Source of the DNA: Rhodocyclaceae bacterium
Lineage (GTDB): Bacteria; Pseudomonadota; Gammaproteobacteria; Burkholderiales; Rhodocyclaceae
Length of the DNA stretch: 64,000 nucleotides
NCBI GenBank assembly: GCA_016702335.1
Contig: JADJEF010000018.1
Coordinates: 248,001-312,000, forward strand
Direction: 5' to 3'
Part shown: positions 51,688 to 59,606 of the stretch, piece after piece
Numbering within the stretch: the stretch's first letter is position 1
Layout: every line of letters starts with the position of its first letter
Made by a program: the position numbers and the translations under genes
The notes under the pieces: model-generated
The model's database searches: none
What the model was told of the DNA's origin: nothing
The model's input: only the letters and a program-made list of their open reading frames with translations

Positions 51688-51721
51688 AAAAAGGGCCCCG
51701 ATACACATCGGGGCCCTTTTT
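51688..51721. terminator. Rho-independent terminator between purL and the ppiC operon (bidirectional)
   Basis: AAAAAGGGCCCCGAT-ACAC-ATCGGGGCCCTTTTT: a long perfect stem with A-run and T-run, working in both directions. The group II intron starts 3 bp beyond it. Confidence 0.95.
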
Positions 51722-51724
51722 CAT

Positions 51725-53557
51725 GTGCGCCCGGCACGGGCGCACTCTTGGAGGTGAAAGTCCTCCCGTAAGTTGATCACAGCGAACGAAGCGAAGCGCA
51801 ACTGCATGAGGGCGACCGAGTGTGGGGAGGAAGCGTAGAGCGAAACTGCGAGCCGATGGACAAGAACTGGATAGAAGGCGTTGCCGAGCAGGGCGAGCGG
51901 GCATGATTCCGCGAAGCTCTCGTGATCAAGGCGAAGTGGCGTAAATCCGGCGGTTGTGCAGTGAAGGAGTGCGTTCTTACCCGGGGAGATCTCGCCTTGC
52001 GCCTGAAAGGGCGACGCCGAAAGGTCGAGCGAGAAGTCAGCAGAGGCCGTAGTAGCTGCCAACATGGGGCGAAGGGCCGAACGAGGAGAAGTGTTCGAGA
52101 CCATGTCGATGTTGAACGTAACGCGTCAGAAGTCTGCAAACGCAGAGCGGGCGGGCGTAGCGCACGGTGAAGCCGGGCGCGATCCTGTCCGTGACGAAAC
52201 GGGCAACCCGCGACGGGACACCGAGAGCACAGGGTCGGTGCTGCTTCAGGCCGCACTGACGAGAGGGAACTTGCAGCAAGCGTGGAAACGAGTCAAAGCC
52301 AACAAAGGCGCTGCGGGTGTGGATGGGCTGGACATTGACCAGACCGCCCGCCATCTGGTGACGGCATGGCCAACGATAAGGGAACAACTGCTGCGAGGAA
52401 CGTACCGGCCCAATCCGGTACGACGGGTAACGATCCCGAAGCCGGACGGGGGCGAGCGCGAGCTTGGCATCCCGACGGTCACGGATCGGCTGATCCAGCA
52501 AGCACTGCTGCAAGTGCTGCAACCGAGGCTTGACCCGACATTCAGCGAGCACAGCTACGGCTTTCGACCGGGGCGGCGAGCCCACGACGCGATACTGGCG
52601 GCGCAGGGTTACGTCCAGTCCGGACGCAGGATCGTGGTCGATGTTGATCTGGAGAAATTCTTTGATCGCGTCAATCACGACATTCTCATTGACCGCCTAC
52701 GGAAACGTATTGACGACGCCGGGATCATTCGGCTCATAAGAGCGTATCTGAACAGCGGCATCCTGAGCGATGGCGTCGTGCTGGAACGGTATCAAGGCAC
52801 GCCGCAAGGTGGGCCATTGAGTCCGTTATTGGCGAACGTGATGCTGGATGACGTGGATAAGGTGCTGGAGAAGCACGGTCATTGCTTTGCACGCTACGCA
52901 GACGACTGCAATGTGTATGTGCGCAGTCGAAAGGCCGGCGAGCGAGTGATGACGTTGCTGCGCAAGTGCTACGGCAAGCTACGGCTCAAGGTCAATGAGA
53001 CCAAGAGCGCGGTGGCCAGCGTCAAGGGAAGGAAGTTTCTGGGCTACAGCTTCTGGTTTAGCCAAGAAGGCGTCAAGCGGAGGGTGGCTGACAAGCCGAT
53101 GGCGACGTTCAAGCAACGGGTGAGGCAACTGACTCGACGCTCGGGCGGGCGCAGCATGGCCGAGGTCATCGATAAGCTCAAACCCTACCTGTTGGGATGG
53201 AAAGCCTACTTTGGGTTGGCGCAAACACCGCGAGTCTGGCGCACGCTGGACGAATGGTTACGGCACCGGCTCAGGGCCATTCAACTCAAGCAATGGAAGC
53301 GTGGAAGCACGATCTACCGGGAACTGATCCATCTGGGCGCGGCCGAGCATGTGGCGAAGCGAGTGGCACAAAACTCACGCTGTTGGTGGAGGAACAGCAA
53401 TGGCGACATCAAGCGGGTGCTGACCATTGCCTATTTCGACAAACTTGGCCTACCCCGACTCTCATGACCTCAACTTCTCGAACCGCCCGGTGCGGACCCG
53501 CATGCCGGGTGGTGTGGGAGGGGCTCGGTCAGGTATCCTGACCGCCCCTATCCCGAT
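51725..53557 (+). mobile_element. Group II intron
   Basis: The 5' end GTGCGCCCGG fits the GTGYG-type start. It is followed by about 380 bp of structured, non-coding sequence (domains I-IV part), then the reverse transcriptase gene inside domain IV. Domain V is seen at about 53480-53525 (CCGCCCGGTGCGGACCCGCA is part of it). A short domain VI hairpin follows (CGGTCAGG / CCTGACCG), and the 3' end is probably TATCCCGAT. The intron sits 3 bp past a strong terminator stem in the same orientation as purL, the preferred site of class C introns. The class cannot be fixed by eye. Exact ends are uncertain by a few bases. Confidence 0.85.
52103..53467 (+). CDS. ltrA: Group II intron reverse transcriptase/maturase
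   Basis: About 454 residues. The reverse transcriptase domain has RVKANKGAAGVDGLDID (RT0/1), KPDGGERELGIPTVTDRLIQ (RT2), YGFRPGRRAHDAI, DVDLEKFFDRVNHD (RT3), YQGTPQGGPLSPLLANVML (RT4) and RYADDCNVYV, with the YADD catalytic motif near residue 265 (RT5). The maturase domain X follows, and the protein ends at GLPRLS with no HNH endonuclease domain. It binds and splices its own intron and copies it into DNA. All motifs are intact, so the element may still be active. The start could be 52103, 52109 or 52064; 52103 has AGGAG about 14 bases upstream. Confidence 0.93.
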   Translation: MSMLNVTRQKSANAERAGVAHGEAGRDPVRDETGNPRRDTESTGSVLLQAALTRGNLQQAWKRVKANKGAAGVDGLDIDQTARHLVTAWPTIREQLLRGTYRPNPVRRVTIPKPDGGERELGIPTVTDRLIQQALLQVLQPRLDPTFSEHSYGFRPGRRAHDAILAAQGYVQSGRRIVVDVDLEKFFDRVNHDILIDRLRKRIDDAGIIRLIRAYLNSGILSDGVVLERYQGTPQGGPLSPLLANVMLDDVDKVLEKHGHCFARYADDCNVYVRSRKAGERVMTLLRKCYGKLRLKVNETKSAVASVKGRKFLGYSFWFSQEGVKRRVADKPMATFKQRVRQLTRRSGGRSMAEVIDKLKPYLLGWKAYFGLAQTPRVWRTLDEWLRHRLRAIQLKQWKRGSTIYRELIHLGAAEHVAKRVAQNSRCWWRNSNGDIKRVLTIAYFDKLGLPRLS

Positions 53558-53579
53558 TGCTATCGCCGGTAAGGGGTAC

Positions 53580-54395
53580 TTACTCGACCTTGGCTTTCGC
53601 GCGCAGCTCTTCAATGTGCTTCTGCACCATGGCTTGCTGAATGCGCTGACCAATCTGGCCTTTGGCTTCGTCGAATTCCGGCATCTTCAGATCGCGTTGG
53701 TCATCGAGCTGAATGACGTGATAGCCGAAGTCAGACTTCACCGGGGTTTCGGTGAATTTTCCTTTTCCCAGCGTGACCATGGCGTCAGAGAAGGGCTTGA
53801 CGTAGGCGGCACGATTCGCCCAACCCAGATCGCCACCGCGATCTTTGGAGCCTGGATCTTTCGACTGCTTGGCCAGTTCGTCAAATTTTTCGCCCTTCTT
53901 CAGCTTGGCGATAATTGCGGTCGCTTCCGCTTCGGTTTCAACGAGCACATGGCGAACCTTGTACTCCTTGTCGCCCATCTGGGACTTGATGCGGTTGTAC
54001 TCTTGGCGAATCTGCTCGTCGCTCACCGGGTTACGGCGCGCATAGTCGTTGAGATAAGCGCCGATCAACACACCTTGACGAGCCAGTTCCATTTGGCCAT
54101 GGATATCTGACTTCTTGTCGAAGCCCTTTTTGACGGCCTCCTGCGACAGGATTTCACGTCGCGTAAGCTCCTCACGAACAGCTGCGCGCAGTTCCTCGGA
54201 GTCACCGCGCCCTTGCGCCTCCTGACCCGCCATCAGCGCGTCCGCGCGATTTTTGGGCACTTCCTTGCCATTTACCGTAACAACCACGCCTCCGCTTTTC
54301 GCGGGTTTGGACGCAGTATCTTGAGCAAGTACGCCTGCGCTGAACAGGCTGGAAGCAATAACGATGGGCAAAGTCAGTTGCAGCGAGCGTTTCAT
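53580..54395 (-). CDS. Periplasmic parvulin-type peptidyl-prolyl isomerase
   Basis: 271 residues with a probable signal peptide (first ~24 residues, ending VLAQ). Residues about 60-130 form a SurA-type helical part, and the PPIase domain (about 135-235) has YKVRHVLVETEAEA, LAKQSKDPGSKDRGGDLGWA and TPVKSDFGYHVIQLDD. It acts on proteins in the periplasm. Its ATG overlaps the stop of the upstream bolA-like gene (ATGA), so bolA, yciI and yciB likely share its operon. The intron separates it by 22 bp from its terminator. Confidence 0.9.
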   Translation of the reverse strand: MKRSLQLTLPIVIASSLFSAGVLAQDTASKPAKSGGVVVTVNGKEVPKNRADALMAGQEAQGRGDSEELRAAVREELTRREILSQEAVKKGFDKKSDIHGQMELARQGVLIGAYLNDYARRNPVSDEQIRQEYNRIKSQMGDKEYKVRHVLVETEAEATAIIAKLKKGEKFDELAKQSKDPGSKDRGGDLGWANRAAYVKPFSDAMVTLGKGKFTETPVKSDFGYHVIQLDDQRDLKMPEFDEAKGQIGQRIQQAMVQKHIEELRAKAKVE

Positions 54396-54679
54396 GGGTG
54401 TTCCTGATGAATAGTAGTGGGGGAGTTGTACGGTAAGGCGATGATGCGCAACGCATGAATTTCTTTGTGCATCAAGCTTCCGAGCGAATCATACACGAGG
54501 CGATGACGCGCCAAAGTGGGCAGATCGTTGAAACAACGGGCAATTATCGTGAGTTCGAAGTGCTTTCCACCCGCTTGGGCTCCGGCGTGACCCGCGTGTT
54601 TGTGGGATTCGTCAATAAGCTCAACTTGCTCAGGGTTCAGCGCCGACAAACGCTCCCTAATGGTGTCGTCCAGAGTCAT
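54392..54679 (-). CDS. BolA-family protein
   Basis: 95 residues with the BolA fold: the segments IRERLSALNPEQVELIDESH, GKHFELTIIARCFNDLPTLARHRLVYDSL and KEIHALRI. The conserved His and Cys residues bind Fe-S clusters together with monothiol glutaredoxins. It overlaps ppiC by 4 bp at one end and the YciI-like gene by 4 bp at the other. A role in iron homeostasis or stress is known for the family. Confidence 0.92.
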   Translation of the reverse strand: MTLDDTIRERLSALNPEQVELIDESHKHAGHAGAQAGGKHFELTIIARCFNDLPTLARHRLVYDSLGSLMHKEIHALRIIALPYNSPTTIHQEHP

Positions 54680-54981
54680 GCTGGCGGGAACACTTGCTTG
54701 AACGGTTTGACCGAAACGTGCTCGTATACCCGGGCGGCGATGTAGGGATCAGCATCTGCCCATGCTTTGGCGTCGTCGAGCGAGGGGAACTCGGCAACAA
54801 TCAGGCTCCCGGTAAAGCCTGCCGGCCCCGGATCATTGCTATCAATGGCTGGAAACGGCCCGGCCAGGATCAGGCGGCCGGTGTCGTGCAGAATTTTCAG
54901 GCGGGCAACATGCGCTGGTCGGGCGGCCAATCGCTGCTCGAGCGAACCGGAGACATCGTGGCCGACAATGGAGTAAAGCAT
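54676..54981 (-). CDS. YciI-family protein
   Basis: 101 residues. LYSIVGHDVSG, RLAARPAHVARL, GRLILAGPFPAID and FPSLDDAKAWADADPYIAARVYE match the YciI fold, a ferredoxin-like dimer with a conserved His/Asp active-site pair (role unclear in most bacteria). Both neighbours overlap or touch it, indicating one transcript with yciB and the bolA-like gene. Confidence 0.92.
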   Translation of the reverse strand: MLYSIVGHDVSGSLEQRLAARPAHVARLKILHDTGRLILAGPFPAIDSNDPGPAGFTGSLIVAEFPSLDDAKAWADADPYIAARVYEHVSVKPFKQVFPPA

Positions 54982-55541
54982 TAGTTGGTTTCCTCAGGAA
55001 CGTACTTCGCCAGAAACAGCCCTTGGCCGATGATGAAGGCGATCATTAGCCCCATGCTTCCGAATAATTTGAAATTGACCCACTGCGCCAAGCATTCATC
55101 GCTAGTGGTGCAGAATGGGTTTTGAAAGGCCACAAAAAGGTTGAGCGCGCCCATCACGGTGAAAAAGCCGACCCATGCCAGATTGAGACGTGACCAGAAA
55201 ACCTCGGGTAACTGAATTTGTTCGTCGAGCATCTTGCGAATCAGATTTTTCCTGAAAAAAACCGCAGAACCAAACAGAACCACAGCGAAAATCCAGTACA
55301 GCACGGTTGGCTTCCACTTAATGAATAGTTCGTCATGGAGAATGAGTGTTGCGCCACCGAAAACAACTACCAAGGCCAGGCTGACCCAAAGCATCGTGTC
55401 GACCTTGCGATGGCGGTACCAAACCCAGGCGATCTGGGCGAAGGTTGCCGCAATCACAACGGCGGTGGCAACAAACACGTTGTAGAGCTTGAATGCCGCG
55501 AAAAACAGGATGACTGGCAGCAGATCGAAAAGAAGTTTCAT
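54981..55541 (-). CDS. yciB: Inner-membrane septation protein A family (YciB)
   Basis: About 186 residues with five or six membrane helices. MKLLFDLLPVILFFAAFKLY, FIKWKPTVLYWIFAV and VNFKLFGSMGLMIAFIIGQG are typical of the YciB/IspZ family, which is linked to cell division and envelope synthesis. The start at 55541 is the conserved one; a longer frame (55607) adds a tail overlapping the divergent promoter region. It is first in the minus-strand operon. A TATAAT box lies only about 10 bp ahead of the start. Confidence 0.92.
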   Translation of the reverse strand: MKLLFDLLPVILFFAAFKLYNVFVATAVVIAATFAQIAWVWYRHRKVDTMLWVSLALVVVFGGATLILHDELFIKWKPTVLYWIFAVVLFGSAVFFRKNLIRKMLDEQIQLPEVFWSRLNLAWVGFFTVMGALNLFVAFQNPFCTTSDECLAQWVNFKLFGSMGLMIAFIIGQGLFLAKYVPEETN

Positions 55542-55550
55542 GGTCGCGCG

Positions 55551-55594
55551 ATTATACGTTTGCAGGCCATGGCTTACATTCGGCTGCCTATAAT
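55551..55594. promoter_or_regulatory. Divergent -10 boxes between yciB and dadA
   Basis: On the minus strand, TATAAT at 55551-55556 lies close to the yciB start. On the plus strand, TATAAT at 55589-55594 precedes dadA by about 45 bp. -35 boxes at standard spacing are weak for both. Confidence 0.45.
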
Positions 55595-55639
55595 CAAACC
55601 GGCACATTTACAGGAGCGGATCGCGTTTCGCGGTGCAGT

Positions 55640-56884
55640 ATGAAAATTGTTGTGATCGGGGCCGGTGTGATTGGCGTAACCAGCGCCTGGTTTCTGGCCG
55701 GGGATGGCCACGATGTCACTGTTATCGACCGCCAGCCGGGCCCAGCTTTGGAAACGAGTTACGCCAACGGCGGTCAGATTTCGGTGAGCCACGCGGAACC
55801 GTGGGCCAATCCTGCCGCGATCGGACGAATCATTCGCTGGTTTGGCCAGGAGGACGCGCCTTTATTGTGGCGCCTTCGCGCTGACCCCGCTCAGTGGGCT
55901 TGGGGATTGCGTTTTCTGGCGCAATGCCGGCAGGTGCGCACTCTGGATAATATGCGGGCACTTGTGGCTCTGGGGTTGTATAGCCGCGAGAGCTTAGGGA
56001 ATCTTCGTGCTGAGCTTGGGTTGACCTACGATCAACAGTTGCGCGGCATATTGCATGTCTACACCGATCATCAGGAGTTCGAGCGCGCTTGTGTGCAGGC
56101 CCGTTGGATGCGGCAATTTGGTTGTGAGCGCGAACCTGCGACGGCGGACGAGTGTCTCGTCATCGAACCTGCCCTGAAAAATAGCATTCCGTTAAGCGGC
56201 GGAACGTTCACGGCCGGCGATGAATCCGGTGATGCGCACATGTTTACTTCAGCGTTAGCGGCTCATGCCCAAGCGATAGGCGTTAGGTTTCACTATGGGT
56301 GCACTGTTAGCAAGTTGTGTGAACGTGGCAACCGGATTCTGGCTGTAGAGATACGCGATGGCGAACACCTTGCAGCCGACGCATTTGTCATGGCTGCAGG
56401 CAGTTTTTCTGTCCAGTTACTGCGCTCTGTCGGAATACCGCTACCGGTCTATCCAGCTAAGGGGTATTCCGCCACATTCCTACCGACACGCGGGGTTGCT
56501 CTGCCAACGGTCAGTTTGACCGACGATACGCGTAAACTGGTCTTTTCGAGGCTGGGTCAGCGCCTTAGAGTTGCCGGTACTGCGGAGTTTTCCGGGTATG
56601 ACACCGGCATCAACAGGCTTCGCTGCAAAGCCATCGTTGATCGGGCAACGCAGTTTTTTCCGTCGCTCGCAAATTGCGAGGCCGTTGAATTCTGGGCAGG
56701 GCTTCGCCCCTCAACACCCGGTAACGTGCCCATCGTCGGTGCATCGTCCTTTCAGAATCTATGGCTGAATACCGGACACGGAACCTTGGGCTGGACTTTG
56801 GCGTGTGGTTCTGCAAGGCTGCTTGCGACTCTCGTATCGGCTAAGACTCCCGCACTCAATCCTGCGCCCTACAGTTTGCGATAA
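55640..56884 (+). CDS. dadA: D-amino-acid dehydrogenase small subunit type (FAD-dependent)
   Basis: 414 residues. The FAD-binding motif is VVIGAGVIGVTSAWFLAGDG at the N-terminus, followed by VIDRQPGPALETSYANGGQIS, typical of DadA. The C-terminal part has FWAGLRPSTPGNVPIVGAS, LWLNTGHGTLGWTLACGSARL, the second FAD-contact region. It oxidises D-amino acids such as D-alanine, passing electrons to the membrane. It converges on the DUF2863 gene, 21 bp away. Confidence 0.92.
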   Translation: MKIVVIGAGVIGVTSAWFLAGDGHDVTVIDRQPGPALETSYANGGQISVSHAEPWANPAAIGRIIRWFGQEDAPLLWRLRADPAQWAWGLRFLAQCRQVRTLDNMRALVALGLYSRESLGNLRAELGLTYDQQLRGILHVYTDHQEFERACVQARWMRQFGCEREPATADECLVIEPALKNSIPLSGGTFTAGDESGDAHMFTSALAAHAQAIGVRFHYGCTVSKLCERGNRILAVEIRDGEHLAADAFVMAAGSFSVQLLRSVGIPLPVYPAKGYSATFLPTRGVALPTVSLTDDTRKLVFSRLGQRLRVAGTAEFSGYDTGINRLRCKAIVDRATQFFPSLANCEAVEFWAGLRPSTPGNVPIVGASSFQNLWLNTGHGTLGWTLACGSARLLATLVSAKTPALNPAPYSLR

Positions 56885-56905
56885 GTCCGAATCTGCCGCA
56901 CCCGC

Positions 56906-58084
56906 TCAGTGAAGCTGATGGGGCATCGATGTATTGGAGTCAGTAGGTAATTCAGCGTGCATTGCCTCTCCCTCCGGGTTGGGAAATAGCGGTGCACCGC
57001 AATCATCGCAGAACTCGATCGGGAGTCGATTGCGCAGCACGTTGACGCGGGCGACACCCATATCGCGAATTTGTTGTTCGATACGCGACATCGCTTCCGG
57101 TGATTCATCTTCTGGATCAAGAATCGGCCAGACGACACCGTGCAGTATGTCGTTGCTATTTGCGTATCCGAAGCCAATCCGGTACTCCTCTACCTGCCGT
57201 GGGCTATGAAAGCTTGCTACGCTAGCCTGAAAGGCGTCTGATCGGGAGGCCAATACGGTCTTCAGGAAATCCATGCTTGCGGCGAGCGAATAGGGACGGG
57301 ATGCTCTGTCCGCTTCGCGGATCGCCGCATGATAGGCAGCCGGTGCCATTACTTCGAAGGCACAGGCTTGGAAATACTGCCCTATCACCGCGTTTGATTG
57401 CTGCTGCCACGATGCTATGGCATCGTTGCGGCTGATCGACTCTTCCTGCCAGCGAAACAAGGTTGCTTCACGCTTGACGGCAATGCAGCCTAGCAAAAAG
57501 CGCGTATCAGAGAGAAATACTGCTGTTTCTGCCAAGGCCTTTGCATCGACGGTGTAGTCCTCTTCCTTAAGCGCCGATTTTCCTAGTTTCTTCATTAGCT
57601 CGTAGGTTTCGCAATAGCTTTGCGGCAGTTGGTCCGGGCTGAAAAAGTGATCAGCCAGACACAGGCGCGCATCCTTCGCAAGCACATGCCCATGCAATTG
57701 GGTGCGCAGTGCCTCAAGAATGTCGGGCTTTATGCGATTGCATGGGATAGGAAGTCGTGACCAAGCCAATACGGGGATCGCCAAGAGGAGAATGTCGGCA
57801 ACATCATTGCCCCGCTGCGAGGTACTTTCTGCGCTTGACTCAATGGCGTCGACGAGGTTTCCGTAGCTGGGGAGGTCCGAGTTGTACAGTTGGTCGAGTG
57901 ATGCTGTCAGCGTTGATTCATTGCCGCACGCAAGGCGCGAATCAATCTCTTGTGCCAATCGCCGCTCCCAAAACTGGTCCTCCAGTCGGCTGCTTGACTG
58001 GCTCAGGTTGGTTGCGAGGTCAAGAAAGCGGGCAACCTCGTTTGGGGGGGGGCTTCGTTTGGATGAGCGTGGGCGCTTAATCAC
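56906..58084 (-). CDS. DUF2863-family protein
   Basis: 392 residues, all soluble, with no recognised catalytic motif. The central part contains LAIPVLAWSRLPIP and the late IEFCDDCGAPLFPNPEGE gives a C-x-x-C-G motif. It matches the betaproteobacterial DUF2863 family, whose function is unknown. It has no obvious operon partner; maf lies upstream after a 63-bp gap on the same strand. The GC content is like that of its neighbours. Confidence 0.75.
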   Translation of the reverse strand: MIKRPRSSKRSPPPNEVARFLDLATNLSQSSSRLEDQFWERRLAQEIDSRLACGNESTLTASLDQLYNSDLPSYGNLVDAIESSAESTSQRGNDVADILLLAIPVLAWSRLPIPCNRIKPDILEALRTQLHGHVLAKDARLCLADHFFSPDQLPQSYCETYELMKKLGKSALKEEDYTVDAKALAETAVFLSDTRFLLGCIAVKREATLFRWQEESISRNDAIASWQQQSNAVIGQYFQACAFEVMAPAAYHAAIREADRASRPYSLAASMDFLKTVLASRSDAFQASVASFHSPRQVEEYRIGFGYANSNDILHGVVWPILDPEDESPEAMSRIEQQIRDMGVARVNVLRNRLPIEFCDDCGAPLFPNPEGEAMHAELPTDSNTSMPHQLH

Positions 58085-58147
58085 GGATATCGGGACAAGG
58101 AAATTTTGGGCGGTAGTGCGACTAAGGTAGGCGGTTTGATAGTCGTG

Positions 58148-58726
58148 TCAGGGGAGTTCAATGCCGCGAGTGCGTAGCATCTCGCACAACGCGATCAACG
58201 GGAGCCCAATCAACGCATTGGGATCATCCCCGCGAATGTGCCGCAGCAAGGATATGCCAAGTCCTTCTGATTTGGCGCTGCCGGCACAATTAAGCGCGTC
58301 TTCACGATCAAGATAGTTTTCAATCTCTTGATCGGAGAGATTCCGAAAGCCAACATGGGTAGTCACGTTGCGCACCTCATGAAGCCCGGTTCTTGTGTCC
58401 AGCACACAAAGGCCGGTATCGAACACAATGTCTTTTCCGCTCATTGCTCGCAATTGGTTTCTGGCGTTGGCGCGCGTCCCGGGCTTGCTATAGACAAGCG
58501 AGTTATGGTGTGCGACCTGATCTGAGCCAATAATTAATGAATTCATGTAGCTAGACGTGACTGCTTGTGCTTTCTCAACGGACAAGCGCATCGCTGTAGC
58601 GGCCGGCAATTCATTGATGCAGGGGGACTCATCTACGTTCGGGGCGACAGCCACAAAGGGTAGTTGTAGTCGGGCGAGAAGCTCGGCGCGGTAACGCGAC
58701 GTCGATGCCAAGACGATCGGTGGCAT
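58148..58726 (-). CDS. Maf-family nucleoside triphosphate pyrophosphatase
   Basis: 192 residues, typical Maf length. Motifs: IVLASTSRYRAELLARLQLPF at the start, IIGSDQVAHHN near residue 67 (the D-Q-V-A catalytic region) and a late GDDPNALIGLPLIAL. It hydrolyses non-canonical or methylated nucleotides (the YceF subgroup prefers 7-methyl-GTP). It is divergently transcribed from the yceD-rpmF operon. Confidence 0.92.
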   Translation of the reverse strand: MPPIVLASTSRYRAELLARLQLPFVAVAPNVDESPCINELPAATAMRLSVEKAQAVTSSYMNSLIIGSDQVAHHNSLVYSKPGTRANARNQLRAMSGKDIVFDTGLCVLDTRTGLHEVRNVTTHVGFRNLSDQEIENYLDREDALNCAGSAKSEGLGISLLRHIRGDDPNALIGLPLIALCEMLRTRGIELP

Positions 58727-58734
58727 AGGATGAC

Positions 58735-58762
58735 TTGATTTTGCTTGGTGTGAGATGATAAC
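58735..58762 (+). promoter_or_regulatory. Probable promoter of the yceD-rpmF-fatty acid cluster
   Basis: TTGATT (58735-58740) and GATAAC (58757-58762) are spaced 16 bp, in the gap between divergent maf and yceD. Confidence 0.4.
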
Positions 58763-58810
58763 ATTCAGGGTTTAGGGAAGTGGGTTCGATGTCGCTACCT
58801 CGATTCAGTG

Positions 58811-59260
58811 ATGAGCGCGAAGACGATTGACGGGTTTGCGTTTTCTCGCAGTGGGAGTGAGTTACATGCGGAGTTCGGCCTCAAAGATTTTGATCGATTA
58901 GCGGATGTTTTGGTTCAATCCGAATTTTCAGCCTACCCGTCCTTAAGCGCATCGTTGATCGGCAGTCGAAGTGTCGATGGACGTAGTTATGTCGATGTCG
59001 CCGTCGATGCCAGCTTTCCAATGGTGTGTCAGCGATGTCTGGGGGTGGTCTCTGTCCCCTTGGTTTTCCAGAGGCGGCTAGAGTTGGTGCGCAGCGACGC
59101 CAGTTTGCCAGACGAGGATATTGATGACGACCGCGTTGATGTCATCGTCTCGCGGCGAGAGATGTCGGTCAAAGAACTGGTTGAGGATGAAGTGCTGCTT
59201 TCTCTCCCTATGGTCGCAATGCACGATGACTGTGTCGCGCTAGATACAAGCGGTGAATGA
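58811..59260 (+). CDS. yceD: YceD-family protein (DUF177), possibly 23S rRNA accumulation-related
   Basis: About 149 residues. FPMVCQRCLGVVSVPL is the C-x-x-C signature of DUF177, and an acidic stretch LPDEDIDDDRVDVI follows. The family is usually found next to rpmF; reports link it to 23S rRNA levels. GTG-ATG start at 58808/58811; the ATG is preferred. rpmF begins 55 bp later. Confidence 0.88.
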   Translation: MSAKTIDGFAFSRSGSELHAEFGLKDFDRLADVLVQSEFSAYPSLSASLIGSRSVDGRSYVDVAVDASFPMVCQRCLGVVSVPLVFQRRLELVRSDASLPDEDIDDDRVDVIVSRREMSVKELVEDEVLLSLPMVAMHDDCVALDTSGE

Positions 59261-59315
59261 AGTCAAGCAACAAGTATTTGTACTGTAATTTGAGTAATCT
59301 TTTAGGAGTAGTGAC

Positions 59316-59495
59316 ATGGCTGTTCAGCAAAACAAGAAGTCGCCGTCCAAGCGCGGCATGCACCGTTCGCATGATTCCCTTACGGCACCCCCTTTGGCTG
59401 TTGAGGGCACGACCGGTGAAATCCACCTGCGTCACCATGTCTCCCCCTCTGGAGTCTACCGGGGCAAAAAAGTAATGAAAGGCAAGAGCGAGTAA
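59316..59495 (+). CDS. rpmF: 50S ribosomal protein L32
   Basis: 59 residues: MAVQQNKKSPSKRGMHRSHD start, and a C-terminus ending in a basic KGKSE tail. A good TTAGGAG ribosome-binding site precedes the ATG. L32 lies near the peptidyl transferase region of the 50S subunit. It lacks the C-terminal zinc-binding Cys of the C+ type. It sits between yceD and plsX in the usual order. Confidence 0.96.
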   Translation: MAVQQNKKSPSKRGMHRSHDSLTAPPLAVEGTTGEIHLRHHVSPSGVYRGKKVMKGKSE

Positions 59496-59532
59496 CGCGG
59501 TTTTAGCATCGTCAAACACCTTACTGAATCCT

Positions 59533-59557
59533 CGGCAGGCAGTGAAATTGCCTGCCG
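59533..59557 (+). other. Perfect hairpin after rpmF
   Basis: CGGCAGGCA and TGCCTGCCG pair over nine bases around a short loop. The following T-run is interrupted (TTCGTCTTTCT), so it may be a partial terminator or a processing site between rpmF and plsX. Confidence 0.5.
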
Positions 59558-59606
59558 TTCGTCTTTCTCCTGGCTGATTGCCAGTTATTTCAGAGTTTCT
59601 GTGTAG

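Noticed and set aside
59533..59565. Standard terminator after rpmF
   Set aside because: The stem is perfect but the T-run is broken, and plsX follows in the usual operon order; listed only as a hairpin.
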